A stretch of 64,000 nt of DNA from Pantoea agglomerans (GCF_021397715.1 NZ_CP090207.1:2666001-2730000), one strand, 5' to 3'; shown: positions 36,373 to 45,106, counted from the first letter of the stretch. Numbers and translations are program-made. The notes: generated by a model from the sequence alone, not told the origin.

Positions 36373-37024
36373 TACTGATTAACGGCTCCGCATTATAGAG
36401 GCCATGTCGAATGGCCAGATGCGTTAACTCTACGTCACCACTGATATTCAGCTTACTGAACATCCGATAACGGTAGCTGTTAACGGTTTTAGGACTGAGA
36501 TTCAGCTGCTCGGAAATTTCCGTCACCTTTTGTCCTTTGGTGATCATCAGCATAATCTGCAATTCCCTTTCCGACAAACAGCTGAAAGGTGATTCAGCTT
36601 TCTGGGGCTCGATCTGACTCAACGCCATCTGCTGCGCGATGTCTGAGGCAATATAGCGCTGTCCGGCATTGACCGAGCGGATCGCATTAATCACTTCCTG
36701 TGGCGCGGCCCCTTTACTGAGGTAACCGGCGGCACCGGCCTGCATCACTTTGGCGGGCAGTGGATTCTCGGTATGAATGGTCAGCATGATGATTTTGATG
36801 TCAGGGTTGTAGCGCACGATTTTTCGTGTCGCCTCAAGTCCGCCGATACCAGGCATATTCATATCCATCAGCACTACATCAACCTGATTGGCGCGACACC
36901 ACTTTGCTGCATCCTCGCCACAGTTAACTTCTCCAGCCACCACCAGACCTTTGACATCCTCCAGGATGCGGCGGATACCAGCACGGACCAGTTCATGGTC
37001 ATCAACAAGAAGCACACTGATCAA
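36365..37024 (-). CDS. uvrY: Response regulator UvrY
   Basis: A 219-residue NarL/FixJ-type response regulator, partner of the BarA sensor kinase, activating csrB/csrC small RNAs and so controlling carbon storage, motility and biofilm. The receiver domain has Asp8/Asp9 and phospho-acceptor Asp54 ([10 protein letters not shown]); the C-terminal LuxR-type HTH reads [35 protein letters not shown]. It is the first gene of the uvrY-uvrC unit. Confidence 0.96.
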   Translation of the reverse strand: MISVLLVDDHELVRAGIRRILEDVKGLVVAGEVNCGEDAAKWCRANQVDVVLMDMNMPGIGGLEATRKIVRYNPDIKIIMLTIHTENPLPAKVMQAGAAGYLSKGAAPQEVINAIRSVNAGQRYIASDIAQQMALSQIEPQKAESPFSCLSERELQIMLMITKGQKVTEISEQLNLSPKTVNSYRYRMFSKLNISGDVELTHLAIRHGLYNAEPLISSE

Positions 37025-37457
37025 CGGGAAGACTCCAGAGGCTAAAAAAAGAGGAAGCGATTAACGATTTCAGGCGGTAATCATACCTGCTTTTACCTCA
37101 AAAGCACATCAACAAAGCAAAACTGTAGGTGGGATACCTGATTCAAAACGGCGGCGTTTGTTTTCCGGGTCGGGGTCTCACGCTGCCGTTGACTACCCTG
37201 ACAATATTAAATTAAACTTTTTATTTTCAATAAGTTAAATTATTTGCCCGGCGACACCCACGCCTGGCGCATTGTGCTGGCAGGCCGTGGCAGAAGGCTA
37301 TGATAACTTTCCGCGATTGATTAGCCCGGCTGGACTGAATGCCTTTTCGGATGGAAGCGAACCGGCTGCCTCAGCAACTTAACGGCCCTGTGGTATACTC
37401 ACGCACTGCTGTACGGACTTGATTGCCGACACGTTGTTATTCACCAAGGAGAAAATC
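37025..37457. other. Divergent promoter region between uvrY and yecF
   Basis: About 430 bases without a gene. On the minus strand, TTGAAA and TATTGT separated by 18 bases (37201-37230) could be the uvrY promoter. On the plus strand, TATACT at 37394-37399 preceded by TGG forms an extended -10 for yecF. The middle (37200-37245) is very AT-rich. No other operator was recognised. Confidence 0.5.
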
Positions 37458-37682
37458 ATGAGCGATGAAGATTTTGCCACTTCGCAGGAAGCGCGCAAAT
37501 TATCGGATGAAATAGCGGGTCTGAAAATGATGATCACGCTGATTCTGAAAGGTATGGGTCAGGCGGATGCCGGAAAAGTCATTATCAATATGGAACGCTA
37601 CGTGCAGACGCTGGGCGACAAGCCACAGGCAGAAGTGTTCAGCAACACCATTAAGCAGATCAAAGCGGCCTACCGCCAGTAA
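37458..37682 (+). CDS. yecF: YecF (DUF2594)
   Basis: A 74-residue helical protein of the YecF family, clearly homologous to E. coli YecF (shared MGQADAGKVI-like core and C-terminal IKQIKAAYRQ). The ATG at 37458 has AAGGAG at 37446-37451. It sits between uvrY and the quorum-sensing pair, as between uvrY and sdiA in E. coli. Function unknown; the N-terminal helix pattern is reminiscent of anti-adaptor IraP. Confidence 0.92.
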   Translation: MSDEDFATSQEARKLSDEIAGLKMMITLILKGMGQADAGKVIINMERYVQTLGDKPQAEVFSNTIKQIKAAYRQ

Positions 37683-37686
37683 ACAT

Positions 37687-37710
37687 TTTGCCCCCAGCTG
37701 CGGGGGCAAA
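37687..37710. terminator. Bidirectional terminator between yecF and the luxI-type gene
   Basis: A perfect 9-bp stem (TTTGCCCCC at 37687-37695 and GGGGGCAAA at 37702-37710, 6-base loop) lies 4 bases from both convergent stop codons, with T/A-rich flanks. Confidence 0.9.
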
Positions 37711-37714
37711 TTAT

Positions 37715-38326
37715 TTAGTTGTGCGACTGCCAGTTAACCGAAACACCCAGCGACGGCAGCACCTCTTCCGGACTGAAACGCCGGGTACCGCGATACTTCT
37801 CCGCCAATGCCGGCTGCACCACCGGAATGCGAATCGCGAACAGATTATCCTCTGACAGAATTAATCCCGGCGTCAGCGGTTCATACACCACCTGATGCTG
37901 CTCGAACATCTTCTCAAGCATCGGTGTCGCTGAACTGATGATGTACTCCATGCCATTCAGTTCTGCCAGCTGCACCGCGTGCCAGAGAATGTTCAATGGC
38001 AATTCAGGGTCCACTTCCAGCCGTGCTGAAAAGCGCGACATCTCCCACACTTTCTCATGGCTGAAGGGCAAGACAATGCCTTCACTTTGTTCAGGCTCGA
38101 ACCACGGCATTAATCGCGCGCAGCCGCTGATTCCATCACGCGCATTCCAGGCGATCAGCCAGGTCACATCTGAACGATCGTAGCGATCATATTCCTGTCC
38201 CGGCGTGCTAAGACGGGGAGGAATCGACCATCCCTCGCCGCGCGCAAATACGCTATACCGGTAGCTGCCAAGTTCGGCGAGCAAAGAGGATGGCATATCC
38301 TTTAATTGCGTTTGAACTATTTTCAT
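37715..38326 (-). CDS. LuxI-family acyl-homoserine lactone synthase
   Basis: A 203-residue AHL synthase making an acyl-homoserine lactone from S-adenosylmethionine and an acyl-ACP. All eight invariant LuxI positions are identifiable: Arg23, Phe27, Trp33, Asp47, Asp50, Arg71, Glu95 and Arg98. The ATG at 38326 is favoured by GAGG 6 bases upstream; ATGs at 38329 and 38356 are alternatives. It lies directly downstream of sdiA on the same strand with a lux-box-like palindrome between. It belongs to the ExpI/PhzI-type synthases described as the ancestral partners of SdiA. Acyl-chain specificity is not predicted. Confidence 0.92.
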   Translation of the reverse strand: MKIVQTQLKDMPSSLLAELGSYRYSVFARGEGWSIPPRLSTPGQEYDRYDRSDVTWLIAWNARDGISGCARLMPWFEPEQSEGIVLPFSHEKVWEMSRFSARLEVDPELPLNILWHAVQLAELNGMEYIISSATPMLEKMFEQHQVVYEPLTPGLILSEDNLFAIRIPVVQPALAEKYRGTRRFSPEEVLPSLGVSVNWQSHN

Positions 38327-38419
38327 CATGCGCCTCTGACATCCCCATGTTTGCAATGATTTCTTTGCGCCAGCCTGGCAAAGCCCCGGCGCAGGGTAGA
38401 CAACTGACCCGGACGAGGG

Positions 38420-38439
38420 AACTACTAAATTTAGTAGTT
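38420..38439 (-). promoter_or_regulatory. lux-box-like palindrome upstream of the AHL synthase
   Basis: AACTACTAAATTTAGTAGTT is a perfect 20-bp palindrome, the size of a lux box. It lies 10 bases after the sdiA stop and 94 bases before the synthase start. If TACCCT (complement of 38393-38398) is the -10, the palindrome is centred near -43, the standard position for LuxR-type activation. Confidence 0.7.
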
Positions 38440-38448
38440 GCCTTTCAT

Positions 38449-39171
38449 CTAAATCAGCCCGATCGCCGCTGCATAACAGGCAATCTGAGTTTTATTGGAA
38501 ACATTGAAACGCTTTTGCATATTTTTCTGGTGAAAGTTAACGGTATGTTCAGAGATGGATAAAATAAGTGAAATTTCTACCGCCGTTTTTCCTTCGGTAG
38601 TCCATTTCAAAATTTCCAGCTCGCGCTGACTAAACTCTTTTTTTAGTACCACCATGGCATCATCGCTAAAGCGTTCCAGCGTATCCAGGCTTAGCTCCGC
38701 TAAAAAGTGTAGTTTGACTTCCAGTTCAATGCGGCGCTCGTCAATAGGAAGCGGCTGTTGCGATGATATAGATAATATACCAATGACGCGATTTGGTGCC
38801 ATTGCAGAGCAAGAAAAACCGCTCTGTAAGCCGTGCTCACGCGCCTCATCCCACAGGTTACCGGCCTCAGTAAACTGCTCTCGCGCCCACACCATTCCTC
38901 TGCCCGGCCGCTGACAGCGTTCCAGCACCGGATCGACCGCGTAATAATTGTTCGCCTCATAATGCTTAACCCAGTATGCGGGATAGGTGCTGTGCAAATG
39001 AATGCGCGGCCGACTAAAAGGCACCGGATGCTGAATCAGAAAAGCAAAATAGTCGAAACCTAATGCTTCAGTAAATTGTTGCAATAACGTCTTCAGCTCA
39101 GATGAAAGCGTTAATGCCTGAAATTTTTCTTCCGTCTCACGCCGCCAGACGAAATAATTTTCGGTACTCAT
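38449..39171 (-). CDS. sdiA: LuxR-family quorum-sensing regulator SdiA
   Basis: A 240-residue LuxR-type receptor. The N-terminal AHL-binding domain has the landmarks FDYFAFLIQHPVPFSRPRIHL, Y-WVKHYEANNYYAVDPVL and GMVWAREQFTEAGNLWDEAREHG; the C-terminal HTH (FSQRELEILKWTTEGKTAVE, SISEHTVNFHQKNMQKRFNV) is almost identical to E. coli SdiA. The chromosomal position next to yecF/uvrY is also that of sdiA. Unlike E. coli, a cognate-looking synthase adjoins it, so it probably answers a self-made signal. Confidence 0.93.
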   Translation of the reverse strand: MSTENYFVWRRETEEKFQALTLSSELKTLLQQFTEALGFDYFAFLIQHPVPFSRPRIHLHSTYPAYWVKHYEANNYYAVDPVLERCQRPGRGMVWAREQFTEAGNLWDEAREHGLQSGFSCSAMAPNRVIGILSISSQQPLPIDERRIELEVKLHFLAELSLDTLERFSDDAMVVLKKEFSQRELEILKWTTEGKTAVEISLILSISEHTVNFHQKNMQKRFNVSNKTQIACYAAAIGLI

Positions 39172-39718
39172 ATTGCCTCGGCATTATTTTTACGCAGGTG
39201 TGCATTATTATTCATTTTGGTTATTCAGATAAAAAATAAATGTTCAGGAGTAAATTAATTGATTGTACAAACCGGCATCGCCGTAATAAACATGGCATTT
39301 AATTCTTCGAAGGCCGGGCTACGCCATAATCCCCTTTCCCCACTAATATGAGGCCGTACGAAGCAACTTTCAATCAAAGCCGAAGAATAAGATTTTTCTG
39401 ATAGAATTTCAATCATTCTGTTTCAGTCCGTTTTTTCATCAAATTGAAAATGGCCACTGTACGCCTGAAAATTTATTCCCCGACCGCCAGGAACTGACGT
39501 GTAAACAGCGCGTTAATCACCATTTTAATAAGCGAAGCGGCAGATATTGGACTGCAACATATTTTTTAGCGGGAAATAAGCATTCATTACACTCTTTTTG
39601 GGTTGAGGCTACGCTTAATCTGCGGCAACCGGTGCTGAGTCCGCTCTGACAAGACGAAAACAGCCCGTGGCCCGCGCGATTCAACAGGTCATGGATTAAC
39701 ACGCCACGGGAGCATACG
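39172..39718. other. AT-rich intergenic region upstream of sdiA and the DUF4396 gene
   Basis: About 550 bases with no supported gene. It is AT-rich and must contain the divergent promoters of sdiA (minus) and of the gene at 39719 (plus). A frame at 39517-39702 on the minus strand has no ribosome site or recognisable product. No operator was identified with confidence. Confidence 0.5.
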
Positions 39719-40393
39719 ATGCTAAATCAGTGGGCTTTACTTTTTCTGGTCTCAGGCGCGTGCACCGCGCTGATGATTATCAAAGATATTTTACTTTATC
39801 GTCAGCCAGCGTCACTGATGAACCTGATCTGGCCGCTGACCGGTCTTTATCTGCCGTTTATCGGCTGGCTGGCCTGGTGGTATCTGGGACGCATTCCCCG
39901 TCATCAGCTAAAAGCAGCCCTGCTGATACGGCAGAAATCACCCCGCCACACCGGCTGGCAAGCCCTATTTATCGCCACCACCCTGTCAGCCAGCGCCTGT
40001 ATTTTAGCGGAGGCGATAACCTTACCAATTATCACGCTGCTGAACTATCTTAAAATATCGCTGTTGATCTGGCAGCAGGCAGCGATTTCGTTACCGATCT
40101 CTTTACTGCTCCTGCTGCTGTTCCATTTTTTTACGCTGGGCCAACATGAAAAAAAATCATTCTGGCATAAGCTGTCGCTGGCATTTAAACGCAGCGCATT
40201 TCCCCTGCTAATCTATCAGGCGGGCATTTTTCTCTTTATGTCACTGGCCCTGAAATTTGTGCTGCATCAGCAGATTAATCCTTCCCTGAGCATTTTCTGG
40301 TTCATGCTGCAATTAGCGATGATCACTGGATTTGTTTTTTCCTGGCCAGCCAACCATTTCATTATTAAACGCGGTATTAATCCGGTTTTATGA
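39719..40393 (+). CDS. DUF4396-like membrane protein
   Basis: A 224-residue integral membrane protein with about six helices. The N-terminal half matches the DUF4396 layout (SLMNLIWPLTGLYLPFIGWLAWWYLGR) and the C-terminal half keeps the LQLAMITGFVFSWPANHFIIKRGI segment. The His/Cys-containing motif I associate with the family's central helix is replaced here by ATTLSASACILAEA. The ribosome site is weak (CGGGAG 12 bases upstream). Function unknown; convergent with the extensin-like gene, stops two bases apart. Confidence 0.75.
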   Translation: MLNQWALLFLVSGACTALMIIKDILLYRQPASLMNLIWPLTGLYLPFIGWLAWWYLGRIPRHQLKAALLIRQKSPRHTGWQALFIATTLSASACILAEAITLPIITLLNYLKISLLIWQQAAISLPISLLLLLLFHFFTLGQHEKKSFWHKLSLAFKRSAFPLLIYQAGIFLFMSLALKFVLHQQINPSLSIFWFMLQLAMITGFVFSWPANHFIIKRGINPVL

Positions 40394-40394
40394 T

Positions 40395-41090
40395 TTATCG
40401 GCAATAACCGGCACCGCGCATACCCAGATGAAAGTGGGTCGCATGCGCGGCGTTATAATCGGGTCCCAGCGCGTTACCAAATACCTGACAGCCGCCTCGC
40501 CACAGCGTATGTAACAGCGCGGCTTTATCCGCTGGCTGTTGCCAGTGGCGACTGACATCAATCCGCTGGCCGTTAGCCAGCTGAAAACCGGTGACATCCC
40601 AGGCATCAGCCGTGGCATGTTCACTTAATCGCCCCTCGGACCGATGGTAAATATTGCGACAGGCGTAGCTGCCAACGTGGGTAATGCGTACCAGCGGGCT
40701 TTGCATCTGTTGCAGCGCCTGTTCGCGGCTGTGTAGCACATACATGGTGCTGGCTACCGCCATCGGACAGCTGGCCAGAAAGCTGCTGCTCAGGCTGACC
40801 GGGCCAAATGCCCGGATGCGCAGCGGATCGGCGATCGGGCAATTACCCCGCACCGGTGGTCGTTGGCTGAAGCTGACCCAGCCCGCCTGCTGCGCGCGCC
40901 GCATCACATCCAGACAGGCCGCCGGATTACCCGCCAGCCGTTTCATCTTGAGCTGCGTCATCCAGCCCGGCGGGTCGGTCACCGACAGCGGGATAAAGGG
41001 ATTAAACTGCGGCGGCAGATGCTGTTTTAGCCAGGGTAAACTGACCCATCCCAGCGCAATCAACAGCAAAAACAGGATAAGCGTGCGCAT
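40395..41090 (-). CDS. Extensin-like C-terminal domain protein
   Basis: A 231-residue exported or membrane-anchored protein with an N-terminal hydrophobic helix (residues 2-22) and an extensin-like C domain (PF06904 type). Conserved Cys residues and the motifs LSEHATADAWDVTGF and HATHFHLGMRGAGYC suggest an LAS-type zinc peptidase-like fold with a role in the cell wall. The ATG at 41090 is supported by GAGAGGG; the frame upstream to 41168 lacks a site. Function is inferred from the domain only. Confidence 0.85.
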   Translation of the reverse strand: MRTLILFLLLIALGWVSLPWLKQHLPPQFNPFIPLSVTDPPGWMTQLKMKRLAGNPAACLDVMRRAQQAGWVSFSQRPPVRGNCPIADPLRIRAFGPVSLSSSFLASCPMAVASTMYVLHSREQALQQMQSPLVRITHVGSYACRNIYHRSEGRLSEHATADAWDVTGFQLANGQRIDVSRHWQQPADKAALLHTLWRGGCQVFGNALGPDYNAAHATHFHLGMRGAGYCR

Positions 41091-41376
41091 AGTCCCTCTC
41101 GCAGCATGATGAATAACAAACAAAAAGTGTAGAAGCACAATCCCCGTCGCGCCCTCTGTCTGACACAACGTGATGAAAACTTACCCAGCCTGACGCAGAA
41201 TTAAGCCGAACACGGCATTGCTACTGTCTGATTAAGCGGCAATGGTCACAATTGATCAAAAACCGTTACCGGCTTTAGCGCGTCTTCCACTATCTTATGC
41301 CAGCTTGCCTTCAGGCAGACTCACTTAATAACAGCCAGCAGAGCTGACACAACATCAAGAAAGGAAAGACTATTCT

Positions 41377-42771
41377 ATGGTTGATCAATCTAAAGACGCG
41401 CCACTCACGCAGGAAGGTCCGGATAAACTCCGGCGTAACCTGCACAATCGTCATATTCAACTTATCGCTATTGGCGGCGCTATCGGCACCGGTCTGTTTA
41501 TGGGTTCCGGTAAAACCATTAGCCTGGCGGGACCCTCGATCATTTTTGTCTATATGATCATCGGTTTTATGCTGTTCTTCGTGATGCGGGCAATGGGCGA
41601 ACTGCTGCTCTCTAATCTCGAATACAAATCATTCAGTGATTTCGCGGCGGATCTGCTGGGGCCGTGGGCCGGCTATTTCACCGGCTGGACCTACTGGTTC
41701 TGCTGGGTAGTGACCGGCATTGCCGATGTGGTGGCCATCAGCGCCTACTTCCAGCTGTGGTTTCCGGGCTTCTCGATCTGGATGAGCGCCCTGCTGTGCG
41801 TGGTGGTTTTCCTGACGCTCAATATTGCGACGGTCAAACTGTTTGGCGAGATGGAGTTCTGGTTCGCGATTATTAAAATTGTGGCGATTGTGGCCCTGAT
41901 CATTACCGGCATTGTGCTGGTATCGATGCATTATCCTTCACCTGGCGGCGGTACCGCCTCGCTGAGCAATATCTGGGATCATGGCGGGATGTTCCCTAAA
42001 GGGCTGAGCGGCTTTTTTGCTGGCTTCCAGATAGCGGTGTTTGCCTTCGTCGGGATTGAACTGGTCGGCACCGCAGCAGCAGAAACCCACGATCCGCACA
42101 AAGTACTGCCACGCGCGATTAACGCCATTCCGCTGCGGGTGATCATGTTTTACGTGCTGGCGCTGATGGTGATCATGGCTGTTACGCCGTGGACCCAGGT
42201 GATGGCCGATCGCAGCCCGTTTGTTGAGATGTTCGTGCTGATTGGTCTGCCCGCTGCCGCCAGTATCGTCAATTTTGTGGTGCTGACCTCGGCGGCATCC
42301 TCTGCCAACAGCGGCATTTTCTCCACCAGTCGTATGCTGTATGGCCTGTCGCAACAAGGTGTGGCCAGCCGCGCCTTTGGTCGTCTTTCTGCCCGCGCCG
42401 TTCCCACCACCGGACTGTTCTTCTCCTGCCTGTGCCTGCTGGCGGGTGTGGCGCTGATTTACCTGATCCCGGATGTGATGACGGTATTTACCCTGGTGAC
42501 CACCGTTTCCGCCATTCTGTTTATGTTCGTCTGGACCATTATTCTCTGCAGCTATCTGGCCTACCGTAAAAAGTATCCAGAGCGTCACGCACAGTCTGGT
42601 TTTAAGATGCCAATGGGCAAGTTCATGTGCTGGGTCTGCATGGCATTCTTCGCGTTTGTGCTGGTGCTGTTGACCCTGCAGGAAGATACGCGCCAGGCGC
42701 TGATGGTGACACCGCTGTGGTTTGCCCTGCTGACGATGGGCTGGCTGTTGCGTCGTCGTCAGGCTCGCTAA
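41377..42771 (+). CDS. cycA: D-serine/D-alanine/glycine transporter CycA
   Basis: A 464-residue proton-coupled amino-acid permease of the APC superfamily with twelve transmembrane helices. It is nearly identical to E. coli CycA over the N-terminal half (RHIQLIAIGGAIGTGLFMGS, the AAT family signature) and in the SAASSANSGIFSTSRMLYGL segment. AAGGAAAG precedes the start. E. coli cycA is repressed post-transcriptionally by GcvB; no such site was identified here. The gene is followed by an unusual structured element instead of a simple terminator. Confidence 0.95.
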   Translation: MVDQSKDAPLTQEGPDKLRRNLHNRHIQLIAIGGAIGTGLFMGSGKTISLAGPSIIFVYMIIGFMLFFVMRAMGELLLSNLEYKSFSDFAADLLGPWAGYFTGWTYWFCWVVTGIADVVAISAYFQLWFPGFSIWMSALLCVVVFLTLNIATVKLFGEMEFWFAIIKIVAIVALIITGIVLVSMHYPSPGGGTASLSNIWDHGGMFPKGLSGFFAGFQIAVFAFVGIELVGTAAAETHDPHKVLPRAINAIPLRVIMFYVLALMVIMAVTPWTQVMADRSPFVEMFVLIGLPAAASIVNFVVLTSAASSANSGIFSTSRMLYGLSQQGVASRAFGRLSARAVPTTGLFFSCLCLLAGVALIYLIPDVMTVFTLVTTVSAILFMFVWTIILCSYLAYRKKYPERHAQSGFKMPMGKFMCWVCMAFFAFVLVLLTLQEDTRQALMVTPLWFALLTMGWLLRRRQAR

Positions 42772-42787
42772 TCGCCGGTTGAATAGC

Positions 42788-43391
42788 AAAAAGCCCGGTC
42801 AGTGACCGTAAAGCTTGTCAGTTAAGCGGCAGGTGATAACGCAGCCTGGTGCCGCTCAGGGGCTGGCGGTCCTCGCGCCGCTGCGCGGTACCTTCACTTC
42901 ATTCGTCTGCCTGACGGACCGCCGGGGATGGCACATCCTGTGCCGCCCCGCCTTTCGCCCGCGTCCTGCGGGCTCTCCTGGCAGACTCATTCTGTTCAGC
43001 GCTGCGGATTGCCTGCCCCTGAGCGACCCCAGCCTGCTCTGAAACTTCAGTGTGTGCTGTTAAAAAGGGCACGATAGTGGAGGCCTGGGCGCCTCTGCTG
43101 CTGAAAGGGCTATCCGCAGCGCTGAGGCGTGACGTTGGGCAAGAACGCCACGCCGGGAAGCGTGGAGAGTTCGGGGCCGGCCAGGGAGGGCCGATCCCCG
43201 AACGGTTCGTCGGCACGACGTCAAAGCCGAAGGCACCGCGTGAGCGGCGCGAGGACGGCCCGGCAGCAGCAGAGGTGCTCAGGCCCGCACTCCGGCACGC
43301 TCGCCCAGTAAAAAAGCGGCCACGTCTGACTGACAGCCTTTGTAAAGGTAACCTTAACTGACGAGCATCAGGTCACTGACCGGGCTTTTTT
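42788..43391. repeat. 604-bp GC-rich structured element with long terminal inverted repeats
   Basis: The ends are inverted repeats: A5-GCCCGGTCAGTGACC then, after 8-9 unlike bases, GTCAGTTAAG (42788-42826), mirrored at 43353-43391. ATAGC directly repeats on both sides (42783-42787, 43392-43396). Inside are many inverted repeats: 42841-42867 with 43011-43037 (23 of 27), 42996-43009 with 43112-43125 (14 of 14), 42865-42872 with 42916-42923, 43169-43176 with 43196-43203, and short hairpins at 42930-42944, 42957-42973 and 43148-43165. No convincing protein is encoded. It may be a non-autonomous mobile element or a large structured RNA; it also ends both flanking transcripts. Confidence 0.75.
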
Positions 43392-44364
43392 ATAGCCGCT
43401 CCGCCAGTGTCCGGAATATCGCCCGTAAATCTGGCCGCTCAGAAGGCAGCCGCTGTGGCTGGGGATCGGGCTGCTGTGGAGTACCCAGACCAAAGGTAAA
43501 GGTGAAATTGTCGCCTTCCCCCATCCGCAGATCGGCAATGGTGATCTGGCCATCCTTTTCGGCCATCGCATAAAAACCGTGGCTGAACCAGGCGACCCGC
43601 TCGGCATACCAGTCGCCGCGTAGCGCATCGAACAGCTCGGGATGACGCGGACGCCACACCACCTGCAACGGACGCCGTGGCGACAGCAGCGACCAGTAAA
43701 CTTCGCCATAACGATCCGGCGTCATCACCACGCTGCGCCACACCAGGGTGTTGAACGCGGTCGGCGTGACCAGCACTTTCTCGGTGGGAATCCCCTGCTG
43801 CACCAGCGACTGCTTAATCTGCGCGCCCGCCACGCTCTGAATCGCCACGCTCCATACCAGATAAAGCGTACTCAGCATCAACCCAAGCCGATTGCCGCGC
43901 AGCCCGGCGTCGCCTCGCCGCCAGAGCGCCACGCCCAGACCGATCAACAGCGGTAGCGTATAGAGCGGATCGACAATATAAATGCTGCCGATTGCGTAGG
44001 GATAATCGGTCAGTGGCAGGCCAAGCTGGGTGCCATACACCGTCATTAAATCGAGCAGCGGATGGGTAATCAGCGCCAGCCAGATGGCAGGCCACCATGC
44101 TGGCCATTTCACGCGCGGACGGAACAGTCCCGCTACCAGCCAGGCAATCAGCGGCGAAACCAGCGTGAGATAGAGCAGCGCATGGCTCTCGGTACGATGC
44201 AGCGTCATATTGCGGATGGCATCGCCATGATCAAGAAACACATCAAGATCGGGTAAGGTGCCGCTGACGCCGCCAACCAGCGCAGCCTGCCAGATCGGTA
44301 CCCGTCGTCCCATCACTGCCACGCTGACCGTGGCGCCCAGTACCCATTGCGAAACAGAATCCAT
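43390..44364 (-). CDS. YdjM-like metal-dependent hydrolase (inner membrane)
   Basis: A 324-residue YdjM/DUF457-family membrane protein. Metal-ligand-type motifs are GTLPDLDVFLDHGD, HRTESHALLYL and ITHPLLDLMTVYGTQ, separated by transmembrane segments; the C-terminal third (about 220-324) is a soluble extension. The ATG at 44364 has GGAG 7-8 bases upstream. Its stop codon overlaps the inverted repeat of the adjacent structured element. Substrate unknown. It follows rutR on the same strand by 37 bases and may be co-transcribed. Confidence 0.85.
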   Translation of the reverse strand: MDSVSQWVLGATVSVAVMGRRVPIWQAALVGGVSGTLPDLDVFLDHGDAIRNMTLHRTESHALLYLTLVSPLIAWLVAGLFRPRVKWPAWWPAIWLALITHPLLDLMTVYGTQLGLPLTDYPYAIGSIYIVDPLYTLPLLIGLGVALWRRGDAGLRGNRLGLMLSTLYLVWSVAIQSVAGAQIKQSLVQQGIPTEKVLVTPTAFNTLVWRSVVMTPDRYGEVYWSLLSPRRPLQVVWRPRHPELFDALRGDWYAERVAWFSHGFYAMAEKDGQITIADLRMGEGDNFTFTFGLGTPQQPDPQPQRLPSERPDLRAIFRTLAERL

Positions 44365-44401
44365 GACTTTACTCCGTCGCGAAGCGTGGATGTTACGCCA
44401 G

Positions 44402-45037
44402 TCAGCGCACCCGAATCCCTTCAATAATCATGCGCTGCACATTATTAACGGCCTGATCAAAAAACTCGGGATCGTTCAGCGTCTGGCCGGTAATCGCCTC
44501 AACCTGACTGGCAAAATCGGCGTAGTGCTGGGTCGTTGCCCACAGCATAAAGATCAGATGTTGCGGCTGTACGCCTGCCAGCCGGCCTTCGTCAATCCAG
44601 CGCTCGATAATCGCCGCTTTGTCATCCACCAGCTGTTTCAGATCGCCCGCCAGTTCGCCTTTCAGCAGTGGCGCGCCCTGCAACATCTCAAGGCAAAACA
44701 GCCGTGAGGCCTGCGGGTGATCGCGTGATACTTCCAGCTTCAGGCGAATATAGCGGCGGATCGCCACCAGCGGGTCCTGATCGTGTGCCAGCGCCCGCAG
44801 CGGCGCCAGCCAGACATCCAGAATCTGTTTCAGCACCGCCACATACAGCGCTTCTTTGGAGGGAAAATAGTAGAGCAGATTGGTTTTAGAGACGTCCGCC
44901 CGCTCCGCCACCTTATCGAGGCTGGTTCCATGAATGCCAAACTGGGAGAAAAACGTTAATGCCGCTTCCAGAATGGCAGCGCGCTTCGCGGCGACGGCAC
45001 GCGAACGACGCGTAGGCTTTTTTTCATCGGTTTTCAC
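44402..45037 (-). CDS. rutR: TetR-family regulator RutR
   Basis: A 211-residue regulator of pyrimidine catabolism. The N-terminal HTH reads HGTSLDKVAERADVSKTNLLYYF, and the ligand domain matches E. coli RutR throughout (IRLKLEVSRDHPQASRLFCLEML, MLWATTQHYADFASQVEA). Uracil or thymine binding releases DNA in E. coli. The start is a GTG at 45037 with GAGG 8 bases upstream. Divergent from rutA, with a RutR-box-like site between them. Confidence 0.94.
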   Translation of the reverse strand: MKTDEKKPTRRSRAVAAKRAAILEAALTFFSQFGIHGTSLDKVAERADVSKTNLLYYFPSKEALYVAVLKQILDVWLAPLRALAHDQDPLVAIRRYIRLKLEVSRDHPQASRLFCLEMLQGAPLLKGELAGDLKQLVDDKAAIIERWIDEGRLAGVQPQHLIFMLWATTQHYADFASQVEAITGQTLNDPEFFDQAVNNVQRMIIEGIRVR

Positions 45038-45106
45038 ACGGTTACCTCATCCCTCTTGTGTCAGCGCATCATAGCAAAGTGCTTCCGCCCTGCCCAATCC
45101 GCCGCC

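Noticed and set aside
42899-43361. Open frames on both strands inside the 604-bp element (about 105 and 103 codons)
   Set aside because: High GC keeps frames open by chance; both products are Arg/Pro/Ala-rich, lack ribosome sites and overlap nested inverted repeats, so they look like shadows of a structured non-coding sequence.
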